From: Mucilaginibacter sp. SG564
GTDB taxonomy: Bacteria; Bacteroidota; Bacteroidia; Sphingobacteriales; Sphingobacteriaceae
Direction: 5' to 3'
Assembly: GCF_013149275.1 (NCBI RefSeq)
Contig: NZ_JABGNA010000009.1
Span: forward strand, 38,753 to 102,752
Length of the DNA stretch: 64,000 bases
A program made the position numbers and the translations under genes. Of the stretch, positions 8,673-17,023 are shown piece by piece. The notes under the pieces are model-generated. The model searched no databases. It saw only the letters and a list, made by a program, of their open reading frames with translations, and was not told the DNA's origin. The first letter of the stretch is position 1, and every line of letters begins with the position of its first letter.

Positions 8673-10580
8673 TTAACCAGAATACTCTTTCAACAATTGC
8701 CGGTAGCGGTTTAAAACACTTGATTTGGATATAAAGCCTACAAATCTATGCTGATCAACCACCGGAAGGTTCCAGGTATTGGTTTCATCAAATTTCCTGA
8801 CAATTTCCCGCACATCATCTCCGGCATCAATAATAGCGGGTGGGGTAACCATTACTTTTTGTACGTTTAGTTCATCATAAAGTTCTTTATTGAACATCAC
8901 AGGTCTGATATCATCCAGCAGGATAATACCTTCCAGTACGTGATCTTCATTGGTTACGGCGATGAAGTTTTTCTTACCTACGCTGATCAATCCAATTAAT
9001 TCTGTGAATGATGCATAAATGCTGATTTCCTGTACGTCATGGTCGATCAGATCGGGCGTATGCAATAGCAGGAGCAGGTTTTGATCGTGTTCACGGGTAA
9101 ATATTTTGCCCTCTTCGGCCAGTTGCTTCAGATCGGGCGATATGGCCGAGAAACGTTTGGCAATCAGGAACGATATCACCGAAACGATCATCAACGGTAT
9201 AAAAAGATCATACCCCGAACTGGATTCCGCTATCAGGAATATGGCCGTCAAAGGGGCATACAACACGCCGCTCATTACCCCGGCCATGCCTACAATAACC
9301 ATATTGGTTACCGGCACATTCGGGATACCCATCTGTGTGCATACTACCGCTATAAAATAGCCCAGCGTACCGCCTGCAAATAACGATGGCGCGAAATTAC
9401 CGCCATTACCGCCGCCATAGATGGTAATGGAGGTTGCAAAGGCTTTTAACAGGCAAATAAAGCCCAGAAACAACAAAATAAACCACTCATGAAAAGTGAA
9501 GTATTTAAAAAAGCTAACCGCTACCACCGCCTCTATCTTACCCGTAGCCAGCACCTTAATGGTCGAATAACCTTCACCAAATAGAGGCGGAAACAATACA
9601 CAGAGTATAGATAGTAATAACCCGGCAATGATGGCTTTTTGCAACCTGCTCCTTTTGAGGTGTTTAAATTGGTGCTCTACCCATTGCGATATCACCACAA
9701 AATAACGGGCATATAAACCACAGGCAATACCCAGTACAATATAGAACGGTATATTTTTGTAGTTGAATGGGTTGCGGGATGTAAACTGAAATAAGGCCTC
9801 CTCGTTCAGAATGATCCTTGATACCAGGCTACCGCATACAGCAGCTACCACCAAAGGAATAAAATCAGTAAAAACCACACCAGTGAGCAATATTTCAAAG
9901 GCGAACATCATCCCTGCTATAGGGGCATTGAATGCCGAAGCTATACCTGCCGTAGCACCTGCGGCCAATAGTAGTGTACGGTCTTTATAGTCAAGCTTGT
10001 AGGTTTTGGCGAAGTTGGAACCAATGGCCGAACCCGTTACCGCGATAGGGCTCTCTAAACCCGCCGAACCACCCAAACCCACCGTAATGGCGCTTTGCAC
10101 TATCTGGGAGTACATTTTTACCGGTGATACCAGGCTGGAGTTCTGTGCTATTTCATACAGTATGGCTGGGATTCCTTTACGGTCGTTGCCCCGGTAAATG
10201 TATAGTACTACGAGTGTAGTGATCACAATACCGAGCAGGGGAAATACCACATAAAACACGATTTGTTGCTCGAACTGGAATTTGGAGGTGATGAGATAAT
10301 GGATATAATGCACCAGCATTTTTAAAACAACCCCAGCCAAACCCGCCGTACAGCCCACCAGGATACCCGATAGTATCAGGAAATGACTGTGCGAAAGATT
10401 GTTTCGCAGCCAGAGCAGCACTACCTCATAACTCCTGACCTTTTGAACACTGTTGGCCCGGAAATCGCGCTGAAACTTAAAAAAGTTATGAAACCGCCTT
10501 AATTTGCTGTACTTGCTCAATGAAAAACCTCCCGGCTGCAATTTAGGTATAAATTCAGAACAAGAGTTTAAGATATTCAA
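8673..10580 (-). CDS. ClC-family chloride channel/transporter with C-terminal CBS pair
   Basis: A 635-residue membrane protein with about ten or more hydrophobic helices (about 60-480) and two CBS domains (about 500-630). Selectivity motifs are present: GGSAGLESPIAV carries the gating Glu, GGGNGGNFAPSLFAGG is the GxFxP motif, and FNAPIAGMMFAFEILL is the conserved helix. In that helix the position of the internal proton-path Glu of E. coli ClC (E203) is Ile, as in channel-type ClCs. CBS domains usually bind adenine nucleotides. The gene is upstream of DUF4202 and close to the Crp/Fnr gene. The first 50 residues are poorly hydrophobic and a later start is possible. Confidence 0.93.
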   Translation of the reverse strand: MNILNSCSEFIPKLQPGGFSLSKYSKLRRFHNFFKFQRDFRANSVQKVRSYEVVLLWLRNNLSHSHFLILSGILVGCTAGLAGVVLKMLVHYIHYLITSKFQFEQQIVFYVVFPLLGIVITTLVVLYIYRGNDRKGIPAILYEIAQNSSLVSPVKMYSQIVQSAITVGLGGSAGLESPIAVTGSAIGSNFAKTYKLDYKDRTLLLAAGATAGIASAFNAPIAGMMFAFEILLTGVVFTDFIPLVVAAVCGSLVSRIILNEEALFQFTSRNPFNYKNIPFYIVLGIACGLYARYFVVISQWVEHQFKHLKRSRLQKAIIAGLLLSILCVLFPPLFGEGYSTIKVLATGKIEAVVAVSFFKYFTFHEWFILLFLGFICLLKAFATSITIYGGGNGGNFAPSLFAGGTLGYFIAVVCTQMGIPNVPVTNMVIVGMAGVMSGVLYAPLTAIFLIAESSSGYDLFIPLMIVSVISFLIAKRFSAISPDLKQLAEEGKIFTREHDQNLLLLLHTPDLIDHDVQEISIYASFTELIGLISVGKKNFIAVTNEDHVLEGIILLDDIRPVMFNKELYDELNVQKVMVTPPAIIDAGDDVREIVRKFDETNTWNLPVVDQHRFVGFISKSSVLNRYRQLLKEYSG

Positions 10581-10606
10581 ATCGGGTAAATTAGATGGTA
10601 GTTATA

Positions 10607-10646
10607 TCTGTCCTGAGGGATTCTGAAACAAGTTTAGGATGACAGA
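10607..10646. repeat. REP-like intergenic repeat (TCTGTCCTGA...GATGACAGA)
   Basis: An imperfect palindrome between the ClC and Crp/Fnr genes. Its wording (TCCTGA...GAAACAAGTTTAGGATGACA) resembles a dispersed repeat common in Bacteroidota intergenic DNA. That identification is from memory. Confidence 0.5.
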
Positions 10647-10654
10647 ACAAGCTG

Positions 10655-11350
10655 CTACCTCTTCCGCCCCAAAGTCATTTCTTTCAGAGCATCCTCGTTC
10701 AGGAGCTTGAAGCTTTTGCCGTCGAGGGTGATAAGCTTGTTTTGGATAAATTCCTGTGTTACTTTAAAAAACGTTTCGTACACAACGCTTGCGTAGGAGG
10801 AGATATCCTGCCGGGTGAGTTCAATATCCACATAACCATCAGTATTTAAGCCAAACTGGTTACGGAGAGAGAGCAGTGCCTGTGCAATGCGTTCTTTTAC
10901 CGGCATATGCGCCAGGTTTCGCATTCGTTTTTCCGATTCCTGCAGCTCATTGGCAAAAAACTTCATGAGCTTGTACGTAAGCTGACTGTTTACATTTAAT
11001 GACGATTCAAAGAAATCCATAGCAACGTAGCAAACAATTGCCGGTTCAATAGCAGTTGCCGATATAGGGTAGGTTGATGTTTCGCCCAAACCTAAATGAC
11101 CTACAATATCGCCCTGTTGGGCAAACCGCAGGATGAGGTCCTTTTCCTGGTCCCACTGTTTGTGGACTTTTACCACGCCCTGATACATAAAGTATATGCC
11201 GGTTACGTCATCGCCCTCCTTAAACAGCTGTTGCCCTTTTTTCAAGGTGATGTTCTGTTTGTGGGCGCCTATAGCCGGTAGCCAGTCTTTGAGGCTGTTG
11301 CGGCACAAAAAACAGGTGCTCAGATCGCAGGTGTTGGCGGCTTTTGTCAT
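10655..11350 (-). CDS. Crp/Fnr-family transcriptional regulator with N-terminal Cys cluster
   Basis: A 231-residue regulator. The cyclic-nucleotide-binding-like beta roll spans about 25-140 (KKGQQLFKEGDDVTGIYFMY, GDIVGHLGLG) and is followed by the dimer helix and a winged helix at the C-terminus (ELTRQDISSYASVVYETFFK). Cys8-x4-Cys13-x2-Cys16 sits at the extreme N-terminus, as in FNR-like oxygen or NO sensors that hold an iron-sulfur cluster. The spacing differs from E. coli FNR, so sensing is only a suggestion. The recognition helix departs from the usual TxxTVSR pattern. It lies between two ClC genes and is divergent from the second. Confidence 0.9.
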   Translation of the reverse strand: MTKAANTCDLSTCFLCRNSLKDWLPAIGAHKQNITLKKGQQLFKEGDDVTGIYFMYQGVVKVHKQWDQEKDLILRFAQQGDIVGHLGLGETSTYPISATAIEPAIVCYVAMDFFESSLNVNSQLTYKLMKFFANELQESEKRMRNLAHMPVKERIAQALLSLRNQFGLNTDGYVDIELTRQDISSYASVVYETFFKVTQEFIQNKLITLDGKSFKLLNEDALKEMTLGRKR

Positions 11351-11477
11351 AAATGTTGTGCAATAATAATTATTTAATTGTTAGCCTAACCTAAGTTTAG
11401 CGACTCACCCCGATGTCGCTGCGCTTGTCACCCCTCTCTCCGCTTTGCGCATAGAGGGGGATACATTACAATTTCCG

Positions 11478-11564
11478 CGCGTCATTGCGAGGTACGAAGC
11501 AATCTCTATGCTATACAGAGCCACTCTGCTTATCGGGGATTGCTTCGTACCTCGCAATGACGCG
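11478..11564. repeat. REP-like element with 27-bp perfect inverted repeat
   Basis: The arms 11478-11504 and 11538-11564 are exact reverse complements (start CGCGTCATTGCGAGG) around a 33-bp centre, so the DNA or RNA can form a long hairpin. It lies in the 413-bp gap between the Crp/Fnr and second ClC genes. A related element sits just beyond that ClC gene (13674) and a half-like copy at 19624. The rest of the gap, about 11570-11763, is AT-rich and probably holds the ClC promoter. Confidence 0.85.
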
Positions 11565-11763
11565 TGTATTAAAAAGCGTAGACCGAGTCGATTCTACTCA
11601 TCACAATAACTTACATGTGAGTTATTGTTTAAATAATACAATTAATATTAAAATGTAAAATTAATGTTTTATTTATATTGTTTATGCAATATTTGTAATG
11701 AAAATATTCTAATTTTGTACCCCGAAAAGCTGGCCCAAATAATCATTTGCCGGCATCGCAAAA

Positions 11764-13659
11764 ATGGAATCATTAAAAAAAGCTACAGGTAAAGCCGGGA
11801 TACCCATATCGCCCGCGTTAAATTATATAGAGAACCCATCTAATTCCGGAAACGGTATCATTCAAAAAAAGCGACTCGTATTTATTTCTTGTTTATCGGT
11901 AGCGGTGGCCGTAGCTATCAGTCTTATCGCCAAGGTTTTGATCTTTCTGATCAACCTGGTTACCAACATCTCTTTCTATGGATCGTTCAGTCTGGGATTT
12001 CACTCGCCTGCCGGTAACCATCTGGGGCCATGGGTTATTATTATCCCGGCCATTGGTGGTATACTGGTGGGTATTATGGCCTTTTACGGGTCGAAAGCTA
12101 TCCGGGGGCACGGTATCCCCGAAGCTATGGAGCAGATATTGGTGAACGAAAGCAATATTAACCCGGCTATAACTTTTTTGAAACCGGTATCATCGGCTAT
12201 TGCTATAGGTACCGGTGGGCCGTTTGGTGCCGAAGGACCTATTATAGCCACAGGCGGCGCCTTAGGATCAACCCTGGGGCAGTTGTTCCGGATAACCGCT
12301 AATGAGCGGAAGATCATTCTGGCAGCAGGGGCAACGGCGGGCATGTCGGCTATATTTGGTACACCTATAGCGGCCGTGTTTTTGGCTATTGAGTTGTTGC
12401 TGTTTGAATTTTCCCCAAAAGCCATCCTGCCTGTGGCTTTAGCCTGTATAACTGGAGCGGCGGGTCATCATTTGTTGTTTGAGGCAGGACCGGTATTCCC
12501 CATGCCGGATTTGCCGACGCCATCAAACCTGGCATTGGGTATTTACAGCTTTATGGGTATCGTTATTGGCTTTTTATCATTGGGCATTACCAAAATAGTA
12601 TACGTTATTGAAGATAATTTTGAAAAACTGCCCATTCACTGGATCTGGTGGCCGGCTATCGGCGGCCTTGCGGTAGGTGTTATCGGCTTTTTCGCGCCGC
12701 ATACGCTGGGTGTAGGGTATGATAATATTACGGGTTTGCTATCGGGCAAATGGCCGCTGATCATTATTTGTAACCTGTTGTTCCTGAAATTTTTATCCTG
12801 GGCCATCGCGCTGGGTAGCGGTACATCCGGTGGTACTCTGGCGCCATTACTCACGATGGGCGGAGCGGCAGGTGCGCTCACGGGCACGCTTATTTTATTG
12901 GTATTCCCTAATTCGGGTATCAGTATCCCGATGGCGGCGCTCATCGGTATGTCGGCCATGTTCGCGGGAGCTTCGAGGGCGTATTTAACCAGTATTACTT
13001 TCGCGCTGGAAGCTACGATGCAATCGCATGCGCTGCTGCCTTTGCTGGGCGCTTGTACGGCTGCTTATATGGTGTCATTTTTCCTGATGGAAAATACTAT
13101 CATGACCGAAAAAATAGCCCGCAGAGGTATTTTTACGCCAGATTCCTTTGAACCCGATCTGCTGCAGAAAATGGTGGTTTCGCAGGTGATCAGCGATGAA
13201 GCAACAGTCATCAATCTTAACAACAGCATTGCCGATGTGCGTGCCTGGGCAAGTACTAATAATATCCACGATAATTACCTTGTTGTAGTAAATAACGATG
13301 GCGAATTTAACGGTACTTTAAAGCTGACGGATATTTACAGAACTGATCTTGACCCTGCTTCGCCATTACAGTATCTGCTTAAAAAAGAGGCCTGGGCTTC
13401 CGTTAAAAGCACCGATACGCTGCGGTATGCAATGGAGATGATGTCGAAAACTGATGTGGAAGTGTTACCTGTACTATCATCAGTCGATAACCAGGTTACG
13501 AGTATATTATCCTACCGGGATATCATCTCGGCCTTTAAAATGGAGGCTGATAAAACACAGCAACCTTATGTGAAAATATCGCTTAAACGCCAGCGCATGA
13601 AAATGCTGCTGAAGGGGAGGAAAACCTCAGCCAACCCGATCCAAAGAAGAGGGCTTTAA
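11764..13659 (+). CDS. ClC-family chloride channel/transporter with CBS domains (second copy)
   Basis: A 631-residue paralogue of the gene at 8673. Helices run from about 40 to 440, with GTGGPFGAEGPIIATG (GxxGP motif with gating Glu), LGSGTSGGTLAPLLTMGG (the counterpart of GxFxP, with a Leu in the Phe position) and FGTPIAAVFLAIELLLFE. As in the other copy, the proton-path Glu position is hydrophobic (Leu). A CBS pair follows (about 470-600; VINLNNSIADVRAW, RYAMEMMSKTDVEVLPVLSS). The gene stands alone, divergent from Crp/Fnr and bracketed by two REP-like elements. Confidence 0.92.
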   Translation: MESLKKATGKAGIPISPALNYIENPSNSGNGIIQKKRLVFISCLSVAVAVAISLIAKVLIFLINLVTNISFYGSFSLGFHSPAGNHLGPWVIIIPAIGGILVGIMAFYGSKAIRGHGIPEAMEQILVNESNINPAITFLKPVSSAIAIGTGGPFGAEGPIIATGGALGSTLGQLFRITANERKIILAAGATAGMSAIFGTPIAAVFLAIELLLFEFSPKAILPVALACITGAAGHHLLFEAGPVFPMPDLPTPSNLALGIYSFMGIVIGFLSLGITKIVYVIEDNFEKLPIHWIWWPAIGGLAVGVIGFFAPHTLGVGYDNITGLLSGKWPLIIICNLLFLKFLSWAIALGSGTSGGTLAPLLTMGGAAGALTGTLILLVFPNSGISIPMAALIGMSAMFAGASRAYLTSITFALEATMQSHALLPLLGACTAAYMVSFFLMENTIMTEKIARRGIFTPDSFEPDLLQKMVVSQVISDEATVINLNNSIADVRAWASTNNIHDNYLVVVNNDGEFNGTLKLTDIYRTDLDPASPLQYLLKKEAWASVKSTDTLRYAMEMMSKTDVEVLPVLSSVDNQVTSILSYRDIISAFKMEADKTQQPYVKISLKRQRMKMLLKGRKTSANPIQRRGL

Positions 13660-13673
13660 ATTTATAGCTACCA

Positions 13674-13758
13674 CGTTATTGAGCGCAGCGTGGCAATCCC
13701 CAAAATACAGAGCGGCTCTACAAATCGGGGATTGCCACGCTGCGCTAGCAATGACGCG
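13674..13758. repeat. Second REP-like palindrome flanking the ClC gene
   Basis: The arms share AGCGCAGCGTGGCAATCCCC exactly and continue outward with small differences (CGTTATTG versus CGTCATTGCT). The outer CGTCATTG end and the internal GCAATC match the element at 11478 while the middle differs, suggesting a related subfamily. It occupies the gap between the convergent ClC and DUF488 genes and could also act as a terminator. Confidence 0.8.
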
Positions 13759-13759
13759 T

Positions 13760-14149
13760 TTATATGAATGTCAACAAAAACTCCCGCAACACTACTGCAT
13801 GGTTTTGCTTTTCGTCATGAACGGAATAGAGTAGCGTGACTGTATCGTGCGTTTTGATCAGTTCGATCAATTCATTAACCGCTTCTTTTGATTGCTGCAG
13901 TTCGGCGATGTAGTTGTGCTGAAATTCTGTCCAGTTTTGCGGGTTGGCATGGAATTGTTTGCGCAATTCGGTTGACGGGGCTACGTCCTTCATCCAACGG
14001 TCAATTTGTGCCCGTTCTTTGGTAACACCGCGGGGCCACAGGCGGTCCACCAGTACGCGCAGGCCATCGGTTTTGTCGGCGGGGAGATATATGCGTTTTA
14101 GGTTGAGAATCAAGAGACAAGAATCAAGAGTTAAGAAAATGTCCAACAA
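13760..14149 (-). CDS. DUF488 family protein
   Basis: A small cytosolic protein with the family's core KRIYLPADKTDGLRVLVDRL followed by WPRGVTKERAQIDRWMKDVAPS and, near the end, TLLYSVHDEKQNHAVVLREF. The function is not established; family members carry conserved Arg/Trp/Cys-type motifs. The ATG at 14149 would translate a heptad repeat into the first 15 residues (MLDIFLTLDSCLLIL), so the natural start may be the TTG at 14113, giving MILNLKRIY, which matches the usual family start. It is convergent with the ClC gene. Confidence 0.88.
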   Translation of the reverse strand: MLDIFLTLDSCLLILNLKRIYLPADKTDGLRVLVDRLWPRGVTKERAQIDRWMKDVAPSTELRKQFHANPQNWTEFQHNYIAELQQSKEAVNELIELIKTHDTVTLLYSVHDEKQNHAVVLREFLLTFI

Positions 14150-14212
14150 TTTAGGAAATAAATAATCATATTCCTTTTTTCTTGATTCTTATCTCTTAAT
14201 TCTTGCCTCTCT
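14105..14212. repeat. Heptad-phased inverted repeat 1
   Basis: The left arm (14105-14135) reads GAATCAA-GAGACAA-GAATCAA-GAGTTAA in 7-bp steps. The right arm (14179-14212) reads CTTGATT-CTTATCT-CTTAATT-CTTGCCT. The arms are inverted relative to each other across about 43 bp. The left arm runs into the 5' end of the DUF488 frame. Related pairs lie at 15435 and 17633. Confidence 0.75.
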
Positions 14213-14215
14213 CCC

Positions 14216-14860
14216 TCAACCTTCCGTTTTATACTCCTCTATCTCCTTCAAAAACTCCATAGCTTTGATGATCTTTTTGCCTCCAAAACTTTCAACAAAG
14301 CTCCGTACCCATTTGCGGTGTATGTTTTTATAGGTTAGGGCATTGAACAGATAGAGGGATAGTATAGTAAACAAAGCGACTACGGTAAGGTTGATAGCCC
14401 AAAACGTTGTTCCACCATGATCAACCAACTGCTGATTGTACCAAAACGTACACCAAAATGGGGTTTGCAATATCATGATACGGCCGACCATGTTCAACGA
14501 ACTTTGTATAGCCGCCAGTTTTTCCTGTGTGTGGGTTATGCTATCGGCTATACTTATACGCTCCAGCATGGCCAGGTGCCTGATGTAAGCGGCCACGGCA
14601 AAAATATTGAACAGGGCGATAAGGCCGATGGAGATAGCGAAATAGATATTGTTTAAACTATTGATCACCAGGAAGCCCAGAAAAACGGTAAATAATATGC
14701 CTACCCCCACACCCAAAACCTGGTTGCGGCGAAACGAGTTGATATGGTCCTCGATCTTTTTGGTTTGCATTTCCCTGATGATCTTATAATTGAGCTGCAG
14801 GCTTTTTTCCAGCTTCTGATCATACTCCTGCCACAGTTGTTTTATCATTGACTCTTCCAT
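14216..14860 (-). CDS. Membrane protein paired with ECF sigma factor (putative anti-sigma or sensor)
   Basis: A 214-residue protein with a charged helical N-terminus (about 1-45), then hydrophobic segments near 48-68, 72-92 and 155-172 and a less certain one near 120-135, then a charged C-terminal tail (KKIIKAMEFLKEIEEYKTEG). It starts 4 bp after the ECF sigma gene stop, so the two form an operon. That position and the cytosolic N-terminus suggest an anti-sigma factor or membrane partner, although there is no zinc-finger or FecR motif. The function is inferred from context only. Confidence 0.75.
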   Translation of the reverse strand: MEESMIKQLWQEYDQKLEKSLQLNYKIIREMQTKKIEDHINSFRRNQVLGVGVGILFTVFLGFLVINSLNNIYFAISIGLIALFNIFAVAAYIRHLAMLERISIADSITHTQEKLAAIQSSLNMVGRIMILQTPFWCTFWYNQQLVDHGGTTFWAINLTVVALFTILSLYLFNALTYKNIHRKWVRSFVESFGGKKIIKAMEFLKEIEEYKTEG

Positions 14861-14864
14861 TGTA

Positions 14865-15368
14865 TTAAGCGTTAATTTTTGAAAATTTTTGTTTTAATTG
14901 TTCTTTAATGCGGTTGGTTTTGGTGCGCACGTTAGCTTCAGACAAACCCAGTATTTCGGCTATTTCCTTGCCGCTTTTTTCTTCCAGATATAGCAGCATC
15001 AGGGCCCTGTCCAGCTCCTTCAGTTCGTTAATAAATTGCTGCAGGAGACTAAGCTGTGTTTCGGGTGACGTCTCTGTTTCCTCGCTAAAATCCATCATCG
15101 TTTCGGACAGTGGAACGATCACGTCATTCTTTTTTTTCTCCTTCCGGTACGAGCTGATACCCACATTTAGCGCCACACGATACATCCAGGTAGACAGCTT
15201 ACTGCGGTCATCAAAACAGGGGAAGGCCCGCCAAAGCTGCAGGATGATCTCCTGCACCAGGTCCTTTTTATCATTTTCATCTTTCTTGAACGAATTGGCG
15301 ATCTTGTAGATGATTCCCTTGTTCTGTTCAATTATGGATAAAAATATTTCCTCTTGTTGATTACTCAT
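14865..15368 (-). CDS. ECF RNA polymerase sigma factor
   Basis: A 167-residue sigma-70 family protein with region 2 (KDLVQEIILQLWRAFPCFDD, STWMYRVALNVGISSYRK) and region 4 (LMLLYLEEKSGKEIAEILGL, then SEANVRTKTNRIKEQLKQKF) joined by a Ser/Glu-rich linker. There is no region 1 or 3, so it is an ECF factor. It heads a two-gene operon with the membrane protein at 14216. The adjacent divergent genes 15707 and 17048 share an upstream motif that this factor might recognise; that link is inference. The region between probable promoter boxes contains a run of seven G. Confidence 0.92.
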   Translation of the reverse strand: MSNQQEEIFLSIIEQNKGIIYKIANSFKKDENDKKDLVQEIILQLWRAFPCFDDRSKLSTWMYRVALNVGISSYRKEKKKNDVIVPLSETMMDFSEETETSPETQLSLLQQFINELKELDRALMLLYLEEKSGKEIAEILGLSEANVRTKTNRIKEQLKQKFSKINA

Positions 15369-15394
15369 CGAAGTACCTATCTATTGTGTTTTAC

Positions 15395-15428
15395 CAATTA
15401 TTCGCACGGGGGGGTAAAATGTTACAGT
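15395..15428 (-). promoter_or_regulatory. Candidate promoter of the ECF sigma operon with poly-C spacer
   Basis: On the minus strand TGTAACATTTTA is followed by seven C and then GTGCGAATAA. This resembles GTAAC/CGT-type ECF promoters and would be consistent with autoregulation. The match to the motif upstream of 15707 and 17048 is loose and the spacing differs. Confidence 0.3.
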
Positions 15429-15434
15429 TTTTTT

Positions 15435-15557
15435 AGAATCAAGAGATAAGAGTCAAGAATCAAGAGGGAAGAACCTGTCCGCGTTATCTCATTTCTTTCG
15501 CAAATTATGTCTTTTGTATTTACGTGTCTTGATTCTTGACTCTTATCCCTTGATTCT
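15435..15557. repeat. Heptad-phased inverted repeat 2 (31-bp arms, one mismatch)
   Basis: The left arm 15435-15465 (starts AGAATCAAGAGATAAGAG) and right arm 15527-15557 (starts TCTTGATTCTTGACTC) are reverse complements with one mismatch, around a 61-bp unique spacer. Each arm is made of degenerate 7-bp units. Confidence 0.85.
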
Positions 15558-15589
15558 ATTCCCTATATAAATCTATAGGATTTTACTTG

Positions 15590-15620
15590 TCTTGATTCCT
15601 GATTCTTATCTCTTGATTCT
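15590..15620. repeat. Extra right-arm copy of the heptad repeat
   Basis: TCTTGATTCCTGATTCTTAT and the following CTCTTGATTCT repeat the right arm at 15527-15557 with a few changes. This makes a direct repeat 63 bp further on, just before the promoter of the gene at 15707. Confidence 0.75.
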
Positions 15621-15646
15621 ATTCCTGATTTTTTTTCTCAAAACAG

Positions 15647-15677
15647 AGTCAGGGTAAAGTTTATGGAGTGTGTCATA
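15647..15677 (+). promoter_or_regulatory. Shared promoter/operator motif, copy 1
   Basis: AGGGTAAA (15651-15658), nine bases, then GTGTGTCATA (15668-15677). Thirty bases separate it from the ATG at 15707. It matches copy 2 at 16961-16991 in 27 of 31 positions. The box layout would fit an ECF-type promoter. Confidence 0.65.
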
Positions 15678-15706
15678 GCTGCAAATACACGATAAATAAT
15701 ACAGTT

Positions 15707-16774
15707 ATGAATTTTTACTCTTACAATGACAGCATCTTATTAACTATTTTAAAAATATGGACGTTTTGTTTAATAGTATTTGTGGGCACCAATGCACAAG
15801 CTCAGGATCATGACCGGCCCCGTACCAATGTTGGCCTGGTTTACCCACTCAGCAGCAACTGGACAAGCGCTCCACGCGACACCAATAGTTTTTCGTTAAA
15901 CCTCATCGCCGGTGTATCGGCCGCCGAGCGCGGGGTTACCATTGGCGGTATCACCAATATCATCCACAATGACGCGCGTGGTTTCCAGATAGCCGGATTT
16001 TCAAACCACGTTGCTAAAAATGCTGATGGCACCATGGTAGCCGGATTTTTAAATACTTATGGCGGCGGTAATGGGGTAGCAATAGCCGGTTTTGCCAACA
16101 TCGCAAAGAATAGCAGCGGCGCCCAGATAGCCGGTTTTTTGAATAAAGGCGGCAATGTTTCAACCCTGCAGCTTGCCGGTTTTATGAACATAGCCCGCGA
16201 TAATAAGGGCACGCAGATAGCTGGTTTTATGAACCTGGCCAAAAAATCAAAAGGTACACAAATAGGCTTTATGAACATTGCGGATAGCGCCGGTACACAG
16301 GTAGGGATCATCAACATAGCCAAAAACGGCGAGAAAGGTCTTGGCGCTACTTTCGATCAAAATCAAACCGCGTTGTTAACCTTCCGCTCTGGTGGTAAGG
16401 TGTTTTACGGGATTGTGGGTATTGGTTACAATTTCAAGAATAAAAAACAAAAGTATGCCTACGAGGCTGGTTTTGGCGCGCATGTGTTAACTATTCAATC
16501 GTTCCGCCTGAATACAGAATTGGTTAACGGCGGATTGGAAAGTTTTAAGGATGGGGATGAGTACTGGAAGTCGACGTTCCGCCTGATGCCATCATTTCGG
16601 ATAGCCAATAAGGTAGAGATATTCGCCGGTCCGTCTATCAATTATGTAAATACCAATACCGAAGAAGGCCGCAGTATGACCACCAAATATATCAACAGCT
16701 GGACACGTCATGATGGCCGCGACCTGCATGGATTCTATTGGGGTTATACCGCGGGCATACAGGTGGGTTTGTAA
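15707..16774 (+). CDS. Secreted solenoid-repeat surface protein with beta-barrel-like C-terminus
   Basis: A signal peptide ends in VFVGTNAQAQ. From about residue 60 to 200 the chain is a run of 16-22-residue repeats with the core G-x-Q-(I/L)-AGF-(M/L)-N (for example GTQIAGFMNLAKKSKGTQIG), like the LA_2272-type surface repeats, predicting a beta-solenoid. The C-terminal half has alternating aromatic strands (GIVGIGYNFKNK, FGAHVLTI, LHGFYWGYTAGIQVGL) and a terminal hydrophobic residue, like an outer-membrane barrel. A GTG at 15668 is in frame but lies in the promoter motif, so the ATG at 15707 is chosen. A larger relative lies at 19822. The function is unknown. Confidence 0.82.
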   Translation: MNFYSYNDSILLTILKIWTFCLIVFVGTNAQAQDHDRPRTNVGLVYPLSSNWTSAPRDTNSFSLNLIAGVSAAERGVTIGGITNIIHNDARGFQIAGFSNHVAKNADGTMVAGFLNTYGGGNGVAIAGFANIAKNSSGAQIAGFLNKGGNVSTLQLAGFMNIARDNKGTQIAGFMNLAKKSKGTQIGFMNIADSAGTQVGIINIAKNGEKGLGATFDQNQTALLTFRSGGKVFYGIVGIGYNFKNKKQKYAYEAGFGAHVLTIQSFRLNTELVNGGLESFKDGDEYWKSTFRLMPSFRIANKVEIFAGPSINYVNTNTEEGRSMTTKYINSWTRHDGRDLHGFYWGYTAGIQVGL

Positions 16775-16790
16775 TAGCCTCACTGATAAG

Positions 16791-16895
16791 TTCCCTCCCC
16801 ACGGGAGGGGTGTGATGGGTTGAGTTGTGGCAGGGAGGGGTTTATGCAATATGCATTACGAATAAACCCTCCCTGCCCCCTCCCAAGGGAGGGAA
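16791..16895. repeat. Nested inverted repeat rich in CCCTCCC/GGGAGGG
   Basis: Outer arms TTCCCTCCC (16791) and GGGAGGGAA (16887) and inner arms GCAGGGAGGG...TTTAT (16830) and ATAAACCCTCCCTGC (16862) form a long hairpin between the genes at 15707 and 17048. The CAGGGAGGG wording resembles a dispersed Bacteroidota repeat. It may also end the upstream transcript. Confidence 0.7.
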
Positions 16896-16960
16896 TCGCA
16901 CCGGTCCGGCGCTTTAAAATTTAATAAAGAAGGGTCTAAAACAAAATTTTTTCAAAACAC

Positions 16961-16991
16961 AGTCAGGGTAAAGTTTACCGGGCGTGTCATA
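16961..16991 (+). promoter_or_regulatory. Shared promoter/operator motif, copy 2
   Basis: AGGGTAAA (16965-16972), nine bases, then GCGTGTCATA (16982-16991), 32 bases before the ATG at 17024. The preceding TCAAAACA is also shared with copy 1. Confidence 0.65.
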
Positions 16992-17023
16992 CTATCGAAT
17001 AACAAAATAATAAACAGATAAAG

